Origin: Caprimulgus europaeus
Taxonomy: Eukaryota; Chordata; Aves; Caprimulgiformes; Caprimulgidae
Direction: 5' to 3'
NCBI GenBank assembly: GCA_907165065.1
Contig: OU015550.1
Coordinates: 3,436,001-3,500,000 of the forward strand
DNA length: 64,000 bases
How positions within the stretch are numbered: position 1 is the first letter of the stretch; every line of letters begins with the position of its first letter. Both the position numbers and the translations under genes were made by a program. Under the pieces are notes generated by a model. It did not search any database, was not told the origin of the DNA, and saw only the letters and a list, made by a program, of their open reading frames with translations. Of this stretch, positions 25,639 to 39,316 are shown piece after piece.

Positions 25639-25836
25639 ATCACAGAACTCCAGACTGGTTTGGGTTGGGAGGGACCTTAAAGCTCATCCAGTCCCAACCC
25701 CCCTGCCAGCAGCAGGGACACCTTCCACTAGACCAGGTTGCTCAAAGCCTCATCCAACCTGGCCGAGAACACTTCCAGGGAGGAGCAGCCACAGCTTCTC
25801 TGGCCAACCTGGGACAGGGTCTCACCACCCTCACAG
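25639..25836 (-). repeat. CR1 LINE fragment (3' end)
   Basis: Begins ATCACAGAACTCCAGACTGG and continues through GCCAGCAGCAGGGACACC, GACCAGGTTGCTCAAAGCC and CTCACCACCCTCACAG. About 198 bp, closely similar to the copies at 12481 and 39059. Confidence 0.93.
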
Positions 25837-28799
25837 GGATGGATTTGTGTGATTACAGAGGAGGAGAAGCTGTGCAGTCAGGTGCATGCGGGGTGACATG
25901 CGTGTGCTTAGCGTGTTCTTGCCTGGCCCTGTGCTCACACCCTGTGCTGGCACAGCCAGCCCACGCTGGGCAGGACACAACCTGCTCCCCAGCCTCCCTG
26001 ATGCTGTGTCCCTGTGGATTTATATGCACAGAGCCACGTGCAGATGTGACATTATGGAGCTCGTTGTGTTTGGTATCTGCACGCTGTGGGCACAACTGGT
26101 GTGGAAGTTGCACACGTGTGTTTTCTGGCATATCCCTGTCCCACTGCAGGATCTTGGGAAGGAAGCAGGTACCCAGGAGGGACACCCCATCCCTTTACCT
26201 CCAGCAGCCCTGGCTGTGGGCAGCAGAACTGGCTGTCACAGGCTGGTAATTGTTGGGTTTCTCCTTTTTTTAATCAGCGCTAACAGCTGCTGTGCCCAAT
26301 GCACCAGGGGCTGCTCCTGGCACTCGCCGTGAGCCACCAGCCCAGGACCATCTCCCTGATCAGATGGAGGAGCCAGCTGGAGTCAGACCAAGGCTGAGGG
26401 TGAGTAACACACTGGGGGGAGTGGGGGGCACTGGCAGCTCCAGATGGGGGGACAGGGATGAGGGATGGACCCACTGGTACCCAACCAGGCTGCTTGTGCT
26501 CCTCCAGCTGAGCCAGAACTGATGGCATCGCTCTGTCTCTGGGAAGTGCAAATCCTTCAGCGTGGATGCATCAGGACAGGCTGTCCAGCTCCCAGTTTAG
26601 CCAGTTCTGTACTGGTCTCACAGGCAGGGATGGGGTCAGAGGCAGGGGAACACCAGAGCATCAGCCCAGGTGAGGAAGGTGATGGGTGCCTGGCATGGTC
26701 CATCCTGCTGTGATCTCCAGGACTGTGTTTCAATTCCTCCTCTGCAGATGAGGAGCAGGCGGGTGCTGATGGGCAGGGATGTCCTGCAGGTCACTGGGGC
26801 AGAGCTGGCTGTTGGTGTTGAGGGTTTGTCTCACTGCAGTAATTAATTGCTCAGTCAGACTGTTAGTCTGATGGTTTTGCTGCTGTGCCATGGCTGTGCT
26901 GTGGTCATGGAGCCACAACCCAGACAGCATCTACTGAATCCCACCCATGGGGACAAATCCAGTCCTGGTGTAAGTCACTGTTGCTCCCCACAGTCCCTGC
27001 TCCCATGGGCTCCAGCTGCCCTTGACTTTCAGCTGAATTAGCAAGAAACAAATTTACTGCTTTAAAAACTTAGTTCCAAACACATTGCCCTTTTCCTCTC
27101 CAGCCTGGATGGTATGTTGCCCCACACAGCGAGAACATCCAAGGGGTGAGGACTTCCCCAAACTACCTCTTGGAGATGCAATGGTGCTTGCACAGAGGTT
27201 TCCTCGTTGCACACATGGACCTTCTTGGTCAAACCTGGTCATTGCTGCACTGTGAGGCCACCAAAACCAGCAGCAGCAGCAGCAGCTGGGGCAGTTTATT
27301 GTTGCTGTGAAATAGTGGCTGATGATTGCAGTGTTAATCAGGCTCTTTATGACCCTCTGCGCAGCCACCCACATGAAATATTTTACCTCATGTATTTCCT
27401 GCTGTTCTTCCAGCTGCTCAGCTTCAGCTGTAGGACCAGCCAGCAGCCTCCCATGGGAGCAGGTCATCCCCATTGCTTTGGGTGGCTTGTCCCCTGGCTG
27501 GCATCTCCCCTCTAAGAGCAACAGAGTCCTGGAGTGAGTGTGCACCAGCCCCAGACGTGCCAGTGTGTGTATTTGATGGGGGGGAAGAAGGAGAGATGAG
27601 AGCAGGAGAAATGAGTGAAAGGTCTTGATCCTGAACATCTGGGGAGGACCCAGACCTGGGAGATGGTCAGAGGGACAGTGTGGGCAGGAGGGAGATGGAC
27701 TCTGTGTGTGGTTGTCATCTCCTGTCCCCAAAGTGTGAGGCTGGTCTCTAATGCAGTTCCCAGCCTCCTATCTCCAAGCATTGGTCTCTGCTGCTCCATC
27801 CTCTGGTCCCTGCTGCTCCACCCTCCACCAAAACAGCTCCCTGAGCTCCTGAGGCTGCGATGAGGTGCTCCTCCCATTAATCACCCCCTCCCATCCACGT
27901 CTGCCCAGGAATTAAACTCATTTGTCACTGCTGCCCTGTTCCCACCCGTCCCTCTCCCAGCGTGTTTGTCTCACAGGGCTGGCTGCTTGCAGCAGCTCCA
28001 TGGCCTGTATGTCCTGATGTCCTCAAGCACTGCAGGCCTTAGCCTGTCTCCATCTGCTTAGAAACATCATAGGGCATGCACAGAGCTGTATCTTCTGGCC
28101 CCCACCTCTCCAGCTCCATCACATGTTGGGACCCCCCAGAACAGGGGCTGCATTCAGAGGCAGCCCCTGAACCCAGTGCTCGCTGGTGCCGATGCACCAG
28201 GGTTGAGCAAGGCTGAGACCACCCCTTTGCTCCACCAAAACCCCCTGGCAGATGCCAACAAGCCTCTTAGGTCCTCCCTTTCCCAGGGCTGAAGCAGCAA
28301 TTTGGCCTGAGTCATTCTTCAGCCCAACCCTGAGCACCTCACCCCACCCCGTGCCCCACACAAAACCTCAGCCAGGAGCATCGTTCACAGAGTCACAGGC
28401 TCATTTCCACCCCGCTCCACCCCCCTGAGCTGTGCTACCTGACACGCTCGCTCAACCCCGCCCTGCCCGCATCGCTCTCCAGCCTCCAGCACGGCCCCTG
28501 GGACCGTTCCCCCAGCAGCCAGCCAGAGCTGCTCGTTAATTAGCCTCCCGTTACTCCCGAGCATCCCCTGCAATAACACAGCTCCTGCCTTTTAACTACC
28601 TACAAGTAATCACTCAGGCTCCAATAAAAAGGGAAGGAACAAGCCCCTGGTCGTATTGTTAGCAATAATTTTCCTGGCTGTTAACCCGCTCCCCTACTCT
28701 CATTTTTCTCTGCGAAGCCCCAGATGTGGTGGGGAAGGGCAGGAGCCAAGCACAGCTCTGATCCTGCTGTTGACTTGCTGCCAGATGCCCATAGCCACA

Positions 28800-29476
28800 T
28801 CTTGGGGGTGCTGGGGGATGAGAAGCTCAATGTGAGCCCCAACGTGCGCTGGCAGCACAGAGCCAATAACCGTGTCCTGGGCTGCACCCAGAGCAGCGTG
28901 GGCAGCAGGGCCAGGGAGGGGATTCTGCCCCTCTGCTCCGCTCTCCTGAGACCCCCCCTGCAGTGCTGCCTCCAGTGCTGGGGCCACCAACAGCACAAGG
29001 ACAGGGACCCACTGGAGCCAGGCCAGAGGAGGCCACCAGGATGATGTGAGGGCTGGAGCAGCTCTGCTGTGAGGACAGGCTGAGAGAGTTGGGGCTGTTC
29101 AGCCTGGAGAAGAGAAGGCTCCAGGGAGACCTTCCCGTGGCCTCCCAGTACCTGAAGGGGCTCCAGGAAGGCTGGGGAGGGACTTTGGCCAAGGGCAGGG
29201 AGTGAAAGAACAAGGGGTGATGGCTTGAAACTGGAAGAGGGAAGATGGAGATGAGATGTGAGGAAGAAATTCTTTGGTGTGAGGGTGGTGAGACACTGGC
29301 CCAGGTTGCCCAGAGAAGCTGTGGCTGCTCCTCCCTGGAAGTGTTCTCGGCCAGGTTGGATGAGGCTTTGAGCAACCTGGTCTAGTGGAAGGTGTCCCTG
29401 CTGCTGGCAGGGGGGTTGGAACGGCATGAGCTTTAAGGTCCCTTCCAGCCCAAACCATTTGATGACTCTATGATTT
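28800..29476 (+). repeat. CR1 LINE fragment, longest copy, includes the end of ORF2
   Basis: About 677 bp, sense on the plus strand, ending in GACTCTATGATTT. The first 240 bp still translate in one frame as the decayed C-terminal end of the CR1 reverse transcriptase ORF2 (LGVLGDEKLN ... RVLGC ... ILPLCSALLRP). The 3' UTR follows, with the GGACAGGCTGAGAGAGTTGG and CTGGAGAAGAGAAGGCTCC blocks. It is 5'-truncated and not mobile. Confidence 0.93.
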
Positions 29477-30209
29477 AGCAGTTCTTATTCCTCCCTGCCC
29501 ATCCCACACGCTGATTTGAAGGGCAGGGAGGGTGCATCCATGTAAGCCTGTGCAAGGGAGACTTCCTGCTTAGGTTCAGGCTAGAAATTTCTATGAAAAA
29601 GGATGGAAAACGTGAATGACTGTGATTGGGGTTTTTGTACTAGTCCTAGAAATCCTGTATCAGTCTTGGAAAGGAAGTCACTGCCCCTGAACATCTTACA
29701 GTGTAAAGAAAATAGAGTCCTGGCTGAGACACCAGCCTTGCCTGCTATTCCCAAGGAAGCAGCTGTTTTCTTCTCTTGTTGCCTGTAAATCCCCGACACG
29801 CTTAAAGCTTCTCTCCTGATAGGAGCCTAACGCCTGAGCCCTGAATAAACCTGCTGAAACTCCCCGGCTTAGCATGCCAAATGTAATGTTCTTAGCCAGC
29901 CTCATCGCAGCAAATCTCCATATTTCTCCAGGATAAACATTCACCTCTCCTCCCTCTGTCTTCTGCTTTATTTTATCTGATTTTCCACCACAGTGCAGTG
30001 TTGGGCTGTAATTGCTGGGGAGATGCTGAAGCCACTGAAAAAGTCTCTTTGTTTTCCCGTAGCCCCTTTCTTTCCGGGGCTGTGCACCCAGTGTGATTTG
30101 CAGGCAGCCCTTTCTTTAATGGGAGAGGGTTTAGCAAAGAAAGAAACTGGGGGAAGTACCCCTGAGCACCTTCCAGCCGGGCTGGTCCTGTCCAGCAGTG
30201 GGGACAGAA

Positions 30210-30605
30210 GATTGGAAAAGCCCTTTAAGATCATCAAGTCCAACCATGAACCCAACACTGACCAGTCCCCACTAACCCATGTCCCTCAGCACTGTGTCTA
30301 CACGACTCTTCAATCCCTCCAGGGATGGGGGCTCCAACCCCTTCCAATGCCTCAGAACCCTTTCAGCAAATAAATTCTTCCTCACATCCCATCTCAACTG
30401 CCCTGGGCACAACTTGAGGCCATTTCCTCTTGTCCTGTCCCTTGGTCCTTGGTTGAACAGACCCACCCCCACCTCTCTCCACCCTCCTTGCAGGGAGTTG
30501 GACAGAGCCAGAAGGTTTCCCCTCAGCCTCCTTTTCTCCAGGCTCAACACCCCCAGTTCCCTCAGCCGGGAGCTCAGCACACTTGTGCTCCAGACCCTTC
30601 CCCAG
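30210..30605 (-). repeat. CR1 LINE fragment (3' UTR), terminal repeats missing
   Basis: Blocks TTGGAAAAGCCC, AAGATCATCAAGTCCAACC, CTTCCTCACATCCCATC and CCTCCTTTTCTCCAGGC are in CR1 order on the minus strand. The final ATTCTATGAT repeats have been lost. About 396 bp. Confidence 0.9.
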
Positions 30606-33047
30606 GAGGATGCTGGTGATGCTGGCAGCGAGTGACGGCTGCTGAGATCGCAGCACCACAGACATGGTGATGCTGAGCTGAGGAGTGGGATCTCCCAGGC
30701 ATCACCATAGCTGCATTGGGCAGTTCCTTTTTGAATTTCAGATACAGAGAGAGCTGAAATCCCCACCCTGACCCACACCACTGCCTCTGCCGAGCTGTTC
30801 CTGGTGCAGAAAACTGAACAGGACTCAAACCGTGCACATCAGAGAGAAGGCTGCATCAAAGCAGGGCCAAGCTCAGAACCATCCCAGTCTTGCAAACATC
30901 TGGAATTGTGCTGCAAAACAAGGTGTGTTGGGGCAGGGCATGTTCAAGGCTGGTTCAGCAACCTGGGGAGGTCCCAAGAGAGCTGCCAGGCTGGTGTGGC
31001 ACTACTGGGAGCTTGTAGTGGTCTCCTTCCTGCTGCAGGGGGGCTTGTGTGGTGGGTTGGAGCTGTGGCCATGGGTTGTGCTTGCCCAAGCCTCTGCCCA
31101 GAGGTGCCAACAGTTTGCTCCTCACTAGGCTGGCAATGCTCATAGCTCTCCAGAGCATGGGTGGACAAGAGGAATAAGAGATGGTGGAAGGGGAGAGACT
31201 GGAGAGCTGATGGGAAGAGGAGAGACACAGGCAGGGATTGTTCCTAAAGCACTGGGAGGGGGGGGAATGGGGATGTAGATCAGTGGAATTGGTGAGGGAC
31301 AGGCTATAAAGCAAAAATAAAAAGGTATTATAATTTATGATGCACAGTAAAAATATCCTGGGAACTGGGTTATGAAGAAGAATTCATTCTCTCGCCAACT
31401 CTGGGTATCTTTAAAGATGATAAATGACATTACGATCCTTCCTTCTACCTGAGAGCTGGAAAATTCACTCCACCTTGGAGCTGTGTCCACATCCCCTCCG
31501 TGCTCCTCCTGCTCTCTAAAAGACAAGGGGTGCTGAGCCCTGACCTGGCACAGTCACCTTGTGGGTGGGGACACCAGCACTGTGCCTGGGCTGCTGCAGC
31601 AGAGCAGGTATCTGCCCACACAATGCACTGAGTTGTGTGTGGCCTCAGCATTGCATGTGTGTGTGTTACAGGGCTACAGCCAGGACTTCTACTGATGCTT
31701 TTGGGGGGCTGTTGGTCCTTCCCATCCCCAGACACAGATCCTCCTGTCCATCTTGAGTGGCTGCTGTTGTCCTTTGCATGGTGCAGATGGTGTCCGAGTG
31801 TCTCCAGATGCCACAGCAGAGCCCATCAGAGGAACCCCTGGATGTTTGGGGTGCATGTTTGGGGTGAGTAGGAGAAATTTGCTTTATTACACAGAACCAT
31901 GGGGTCTTTGACCCCAGACCCTGATCCAGCACAAGAGTGAAGGGTGAGGACAGCTGTTGGGTGACGCAGCCACTGACCCCAACTGCAGCAGGAGGAGTTG
32001 GCCTCTACCCAGCTGAACGCTGTGGAGTGATGTATAAACGTGGATTATTTTTTTCACAAGGTGGATTTTAAGAGTTAGGAGAGGAGAATGAAACCAAAAC
32101 TTTCTTTAAACCGGTACAGGCAGCCTTGGCATCTCTTCCCTCCCTTCTGCATAAAGCCAACCCGCTGGGTTTCTTCTTTGATAGGAGCCCTTGATGCCTC
32201 TGTGCCTCCAGGCACTGAATAAAAGGCTTTAATTACCCACTGCCAGGCACCGGCAGCGCTGCTGACAGCAGGGAGATGCCTTCTGCCCACACCTTGGGAA
32301 GGGAAAACTTCCTACAAAAGGAGCCATTCCCGTTTCATGTGCAGAAGCATCTACTTGGAGCCGGTGGGCAGAGCCCCTGCTTGGCCCTCCACACCTCCAG
32401 GACACATTTTCTAGGGAGGTGGCTCCTTCTTCTTGTTCTCTTCCATCTCTTGAGTGCTTTCTTGTCCTTCCTAAGGGATGTGGCTGCAGCACAGGGGCTT
32501 GTGGCTCCTTGCATGGTGGGGACATGGGCTCTGCCGCTTCCCAGCTCTGGGTGGCTCTTGATGGTGGGGTTTCAAGGCACCCTGCTGCAAAGCTCTGCTG
32601 AGTCCACCAGTATCGATGCCCTCTGCACAGAGACGGACACTGGACCTCTTCCTCTGGTGCTGTCTGCCACTTGCAGGCTGTCCATGCAGTGATGTCACCT
32701 GCTGATGGACGGGCATCTTGCTGGATGGGTTTTCAGCAGGACAAGTGGGATGAGATGGACCCTGCACCCTACAACTGCATCACCCCAAATCCTCTCACTG
32801 CCCCAGCATAAGGACCAGCAGGTCACTTGTGCCTGGCGATGCAGACACTCAGCAGAATCACATCCTTCACCAAAAAATTCCGTATGAGGAGGAAGATAAC
32901 GAATCTCATTTTTACCGCTTCAGCTGAGCGCTGCAAAGGTCAGGAGCTGTCAGCTGCCAGGCGGCCGGTCCTCCCGCTGGGGCTGCCTGTGAGCCTGGGC
33001 TTCATCCACACCTGGAAACTTCCAGCCTTTCCCAGACCCATCAGCAA

Positions 33048-33083
33048 AGCAGCTCCTCTGCTCACAGCAGCTCCTCTGCTCAC
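33048..33083. repeat. Two tandem copies of an 18-bp unit
   Basis: AGCAGCTCCTCTGCTCAC at 33048-33065 and again at 33066-33083, followed by a partial third copy. Confidence 0.85.
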
Positions 33084-36000
33084 GGCAGCTCCAGGAACAC
33101 TCCCCGGGGCTCTAGCGAAAGCTCCTCTGCATGATGCGGTCCCCGTCCCTCCAAGGCAGAGCAGGGCTGGGGCTGATGGCAATCGCTTCCAGCAGCAAAT
33201 CCTTGTGAGGATCGACAAACCCCACCGCTTCCCAGCACCCTGGTCTCTCCTGGATCCACTCCTCTACTCATGCAAAACCTATTAAGCACAGAAGAGCCTG
33301 GAGTATTCCCCAAATGAGTCATTAACCAGGTCCTGGTAACAGGTGTTCCTTTCAAAAGGCCTCTGAAGCTTTCAGAAACAAGGGGAGCGGGAGTGCTTGG
33401 CTTTAATCATCCACCAAAAGCAGATTCATTTTCACAGCAGGATGGCAAGCTGCCTCATCCGATAAAAAACCCCGCAGTACCGCGGGGAGGTGCCTGCTCC
33501 CGTCCCAGCTGCAGCGGGACCGCGTGCCCAGCCGCCGTTCTGCCTTCCCCACTTGTAATTTCTTAATCTAGTTTTGGAATATTTTATTACTCCCGGCTTT
33601 CATCTGCTTTTTGTTCAGCCTGGTGCTCCTTCTTCCCTCCTCCTTTCTCACTCCAATTAAATCATGTGCTGCAACCCATTGCTTTTGCCTGGGGCTGCTC
33701 CACCTTCTGCTCTGCCCATTCCTCCCTCTTGCCATGCCATACCAGAGTGCCTGGGGGCTGGTGGGCAGAGAAAGGGGCTGTGTCCCACCCTCCAAGCCAT
33801 GATTCCTGATGGAGATGCTCTTCTCTCAAGCATTTAAAACCATCAGGGTCCTGGTGCATCTCCTGCATCCCAAGCCCTGCTCTGATGGGCACCTTCACCC
33901 ACCTTTGGGCTCTCCGTGCCAGCCTGAGCACCAGGGTGAGTTCAGCCCCACCAAGGAGGTAGCATGGGCTGTCTGAAAGCAGAATTGGTGTTTTCTAAGT
34001 GGTATCAGAGAATCTGTTCCTTTCTTTGCAGTTCACCTCTAAAAAAGTCTTTATTTCCAAGCAAGTGATGGATGTGACAGCAGGAACACCCACTGCCACC
34101 ACCCCCTCCTGCTGCCTGGCTCTGCCCTCCCTGCCCCAAGGTTTTCGTGTGCCTTTGTCCATCTGTTTGCACTGAGGACGCTGTTGGGGACAGCCAGTGA
34201 TGCTGCTGTGGCTGAGAACTCAGCTGTTGGTCAGACACTCACCATCTTCATGGTCCTTCCCCAAGGACCACAGCCCACTGGGGATGAGGGACCGATGTGG
34301 TGTGCCAGCTCTGGCTGCTCGTCCTGGTAATTACTGAAGTTCCTGTGCTGTGGGGGAGAGATTTAGGAGCAGCAAGTGATGAGGGGAGGGGTTGGTCAAG
34401 CAGGGAGGGTGGATTTGGGGCAGTTCATGCCCTTGCAAGAAGCTGGTGGAATAGAGACATCTTCTGAGCCCAACGTTTGGGGCTGCGCTGGCTCATCCAG
34501 GCTGTCCTGGGTGATATGGGCTGGATTCACCATCTCCTGCTAGACAGGAGCCCATCCCCAAGGCATCGTGGCTGGGCTCTGCAACCTCAGCACTGTGATG
34601 GGTGATGATGCTCCTGCACCCTCCTCCCATCCCCTTCCCTGTGCGGATCCAGCACCCCCTGCTGCTCCCGTCCCTGCCACGTTTCCTCGTCACCGCTTCA
34701 CTTCCGCAGGTGCCGATGGATTCACCGATGGCCACGCTGGCTCCAGCTGCAAAGAGCAAGATGTTCCCAAGCAGCCACTGCTGGAGAAGCCCCAATGAGT
34801 GTCCCTACAACCCCCTTCTCCACGCTTGGGGTGACATCCCCATGAGGTGCACCCGTTGGGGGCTGATTTAAAAGCCACGAGGCTGCCTGTGCATAGAAGT
34901 TCTTAAGAAGCTGCCCAAGCTCACCCATCCCTGCAGTGTGTCACAGCTCCAGGGGTCACTTCCAGGGGTTTGGAGTCTCTAAAACAGGTGTTGAAGGTGG
35001 GAAGCAGCAGGGAGAGGATGGTGCAATGTACCAGCTTGATTTGGGAAGAGCTCCTTGCAGCAGCAAAGGGGCTGTGGCCGCTTTTCTGCAGAGAAAAATG
35101 GAAAAATTTTGTTGTGTTTTTATTAACTTGAATTTTACCTGAAGAAATGAGAGGAGCAAAGGCTCTAAGGGTGTTTGGCAGGTGAGTGCACACCCCTTCC
35201 TACCTCCCCATGGCTTCTCAGACACAGAGATTTGAGCACTTGATTTCATGTTGTGGGCACCAATAAAACACAGGTCGCAGGGGAATTGTGGGGTGGAGGG
35301 AGGAAGAGAAACATCAGGAGCTGGGAACCAGCGCTGAAGTGGAGGGTGGGGACCAGTCCCGTTGGTAACAGTTAAAGAGGGAGTGAGTAATAAACAGGGG
35401 TGGTGGATATTTGGCAAGATAAATAGCACACAGAAAATATGCTTCTTGCAAACTTCATGGGGATAAAAATGATTTAAAGAGACACCATCAAGATAAAAAT
35501 CATATCTGTTCAAGAACAACTCCTTACAAGTGTTATTAATAGCACCCAAGATTGTTACGCTGGGAAGGACTTTAAAATATTGTGTTTGCTTTTTGCTGTC
35601 AGTGTTGCCTGGTTTAATTTCCTCTGTGTGCTCAGCCAAAGAGCGCAGGGAGGCCTGGGCAGGTTGGTGGCAAGTGTTGGAGCCAAGGTGAGGTGACAGG
35701 TGAGGTGGCAGGGTCACACAAGCCCTGCTTCAATTCAACTCCTCAGCCTCCTCAGGGATGTGGTATTGGGGTGCAGATGTATTTCTCCACCCTGTGCTCC
35801 AGCCATGAGCACCTCCAGCATCCCTTGTGTGGTGATGTTGAGGGCTGGGTAGAAGCAGAGGGTACTTGGCTGTGCTGCTCCTGATGCTGATGCTGCCAGA
35901 CCCCTGCACAGCTCCTCTCCATGCTGCATCCCATAATAGGAGTCAGGTTGGGCTGAGACACTGAGACATCAGTGAAAGCCTTCGAGCGCCGATGCCTTCC

Positions 36001-36549
36001 CTGCATCCCTTGAGAAGCTGTGCTTTGACTGCTGGATGAAAGGCTTCTCCAGCATCACAGACCTCCTCCCCGGGTGTTTAATTACAGGCTCTGATCCTCT
36101 TGTCTCCTAATCTTCTCTTCACCAACATCAAGGCACCACTCACCCGGGTCCCCAGGCCCCGTTCCTCAGCCTCCATCGCTGCGGTTCCTCCCTGCGGTGA
36201 CAGACACGGGGAGAGGAGCTGCCCCAAGCACCCACTGGAGATGTCACATCCAGCACAGCAGCGGGCAGGGGGACAGGCTGACATCCCACCACGCTGTGAA
36301 GAAATGTGGGGGGGGTTCCCTGCTGCCCCTCAAAGCAGTTTCATGGAAACTTGGCAGTAGGGAAAACCAGGTTGTCCCCAGTTTCTTCTCCTTTCCCTCA
36401 GGTTGATGACAGCAAAGGTCAACTCCACGACCTCATTTGCAGCTCCAGACTTGGATGCAGCCCCTTCTCAGGAGTCAGAGGGATGTGATGAGGTTGAGTT
36501 TTGCTCAGTACTTCTCCTTCTTCCCAAAGACCCCGGATTCTCTGATTCT

Positions 36550-36614
36550 ATATGGTTGGACTTGATGATCTCAGAGGTCTTTTCCAACCAGGAGATTCTA
36601 TGATTCTATGATTT
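36550..36614 (+). repeat. CR1 LINE fragment, short 3' end
   Basis: TGGTTGGACTTGATGATC, AGAGGTCTTTTCCAACC and two ATTCTATGATTCTATGATTT terminal units. About 65 bp. A stray GATTCTCTGATTCTATA just upstream looks like slipped terminal repeats. Confidence 0.88.
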
Positions 36615-36949
36615 CTCCTGCTTCACTCTCTGCAAACCTTCTCCTCCAGCCCAGCCTCACTCTCTCCATCTCTGACACCCATTATTCCTTTCTGTCCACC
36701 CAGGGAACAGCTCATACCTTCCCTTCCCTGCAGCACCTTTGAAAATCATTATCGTGTTTCCCCTCTATCTTCTTCAAACCATTTAACCCCAGCACTCCCC
36801 ATCCCTGCCCACAGGTCCTGCTTTACAGTCCCCCCCCTCCAACCATTTCTGTTCCTCTCTCTGGGCTCATTCCCAGCACTTGACATCTTTTCAGCCAGGT
36901 GAAGATTCATTTTTGCTGCCCAGCCTGCTGGTACTCCAGGAAAAGTGGG

Positions 36950-37350
36950 ATCACCGCTGCATTTTAAGCTGACTGGTTTGAAAGATGTGAAAGCAGAACT
37001 GAGAATTTAATGGCACATTAAATATACAGCTGATGGTTAGGTCCAATTCTGATTTCAAAGCAAATAGGAGCTTGGGAATTTAAGGAAGAAGATGAGTTTC
37101 ACTACAAGGTAAATAAAAATTAACGGATGGTGATATAAATATATCCGTGTATAAAAAGCAGGCATGTGGCTTTTTTGAAATACACTCAATTAGAGAAGCG
37201 AGAGTTTGGGGTTATTTTTAATAGAAGCTTCATAAACGTGGCAAAATTTTGAGGACTTACAAACAATAAAAGTACCCCCAGCTCCAATTTCTAACTCTGG
37301 ATGTTTATGACTCTTTAGTGCTCCTCACATAAAATAAAAGCACCGCCACA
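36950..37350. other. 400-bp AT-rich block resembling a conserved non-coding element
   Basis: Includes CACATTAAATATACAGC, GTGATATAAATATATCCG, GGTTATTTTTAATAG and CACAAATTAAGCC. The longest AT-rich non-repetitive block in the window; no frame, repeat or RNA gene recognised. Confidence 0.35.
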
Positions 37351-39058
37351 AATTAAGCCGGTTGCTTTTGCTACCTCTTGTCCCCGAGCTCTGCAGGTGA
37401 CTCTAAACCCTGCCTGGGAGTGAGGAGGGGCAAGGAGGGGACATGGGACATCCATGGGGACAATGCCTGACTCGCTGCATGGGGTGGAATGGAGTAATTA
37501 CAGGAATTAATTAGGCAGAGCTGTCCCTTGGATGCAAGTCCCTGGGTGGGGGTGCAATTAAACATCATCCCTGATGATGCTCTCGTGGGGTCTGGTTATA
37601 CTCAGTGGGGTGTTTGGGGTGATGCTTTCCAGCCAGCTCTGTGCTGGGGAGTTGCTGTTGCAGAAACACAAATGTGAAATAATAAAAATTAGCCAAACCA
37701 GCTTTTTTTATCAGCTAAATTTTCACTTTGTGTGTGCAGAACTTCTGGAAACCTGCTCCTGATTTGAGTACCGAAGCAGGAGCTGAGGATGATGAAACTC
37801 AGCCTGGCTTTCTAACGAGGACAGCTTGGGGCTGGCGGGGTCTTGCCTGGCCAGAGGCTCTTTTTGCTGCTCAGATCAGTCCAGAAAAAAATCCCTGAAA
37901 TGAGGCAAGAGGGAGAGAAAAAGAGAAAACAAGAGAAAGAAAAGCTCCTGCTTCAGGGAACGGTGGCCTCTGGTTGTTACCAAACTTCACGCCGTCGTGA
38001 AACAACAAAGAAGTGAAACGCGGAGATAATTAAGGACGTAATTGTACACACACAACTGCTTAATTAAGCTTTTCCTCTTTAAACCTGACAGAATCTGCTT
38101 ACAAGGTGCGAGTGCGAGGGGAGGCTGCCCATATGCTGGGCCATCTGCGTCGCAGGCGGGAGAGACGCGACAGCCTCGTCACCGCAGCCCGGGGAGGAGG
38201 AGGTGGCCCAAGTGCTCAGGAAAAGAGCATCACAGCCCCGAATTTGGCCTTGGGATGGTTGTCACATGGGCTGGGGTTTGGGTAGAGGGTGGGCTGGGGG
38301 TGCAGAGTGCTGTGCAAACCCCGTGCAGCCCATCTAGGTGCCACCATCCGTGCTGATGGTTGTCTGTTGGTCCCCTGGATGTGCCTGCCCAAGGGTGGCA
38401 CTGACAGGTCATCTCTTCTTTTTGCTGCTGAAAACCATGGAGCCATCCCAGCTTTGAGCTCCTCTCCCTCTTCACCCACCCCCAAAACATCCTCTGTGGG
38501 ATGTGGGAGATGAAGATAAACAGACAGTGAAGATTAATAAGTGAAAGAAAAAGGGAGGGGGACACCTGACCCAAGCTCCCTCTTTCTGAGATTCAAATTA
38601 AAGCCATAATGCTGTTGGAAACATGATTCAGAGTTTATGAACATGTTGGTTATATTGATTTATCCCTGCAGCCCTCAAGACTTCTTGAAAATAATTAGGG
38701 TTGACATTGCTAACGCTAGAGCTAAATGTTGATATCATAGAATGAAAATGGCATGTGTGGGCTCTGCCTGGCACACACGCTGCGTTACAGCAAATCCAAC
38801 ATCTGCAGCTTGCACCCTGAGCACCTCCCAGACCAAACACTGCAGCTGATGGTGGCACTCAGGAGGACACGTGGCCATGGGACAGGACACCTGGAAACCC
38901 TGACCTGTAACTCCTGCTGCCCTCAGCCCCTCTCAGCTGCAGGAGCTGGTTGTCCAAGGGGCTCCAGCAGCCCCATCACCTCCATCCTAGCTCTGGCACT
39001 GGGATAACCCCACACCTCTCTCCATCCCACATCCCTGCTGGGGTGTGCAGCCCAGTCC

Positions 39059-39316
39059 TAGAATCACAGAATCCCAGACTGGTTTGGGCTGGAAGGGACC
39101 TTCAAGCTCATCCAGTCCCAACCCCCTGCCAGCAGCAGGGACACCTTCCACTAGACCAGGTTGCTCAAAGCCTCATCCAACCTGGCCGAGAACACTTCCA
39201 GGGAGGAGCAGCCACAGGTTCTCTGGGCAACCTGGGCCAGTGTCTCACCACCCTCATAGCAAAGAATTTCTTCCTCACATCTCATCTAAACCTCCTCTCT
39301 TCCAGTTTAGAGCCAC
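39059..39316 (-). repeat. CR1 LINE fragment (3' end)
   Basis: Begins TAGAATCACAGAATCCCAG and contains the same subfamily blocks as 25639, ending near TCTTCCAGTTTAG. About 258 bp. Confidence 0.93.

Larger units (their letters stand above)
19980..28799. other. No recognisable gene
   Basis: Contains CR1 pieces at 21779, 22539 and 25639, AT-rich blocks at 20870 and 25305, and one candidate but unproven internal exon at 24080-24202. Otherwise nothing identifiable. Confidence 0.55.

Noticed and set aside
28681..29458. Overlapping long frames on both strands
   Set aside because: They fall in the CR1 copy at 28800-29476. Only the plus-strand start shows decayed ORF2 similarity; the minus-strand frames are antisense artefacts.
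33468..33545. CCCCGC...GCGGGG inverted repeat and CpG patch
   Set aside because: Six-bp arms and about nine CpGs are too weak to call a promoter or a structured element.
38736..38760. ATCATAGAATGAAAATGG resembling a CR1 terminus
   Set aside because: Only about 11 bp match and no CR1 sequence follows.
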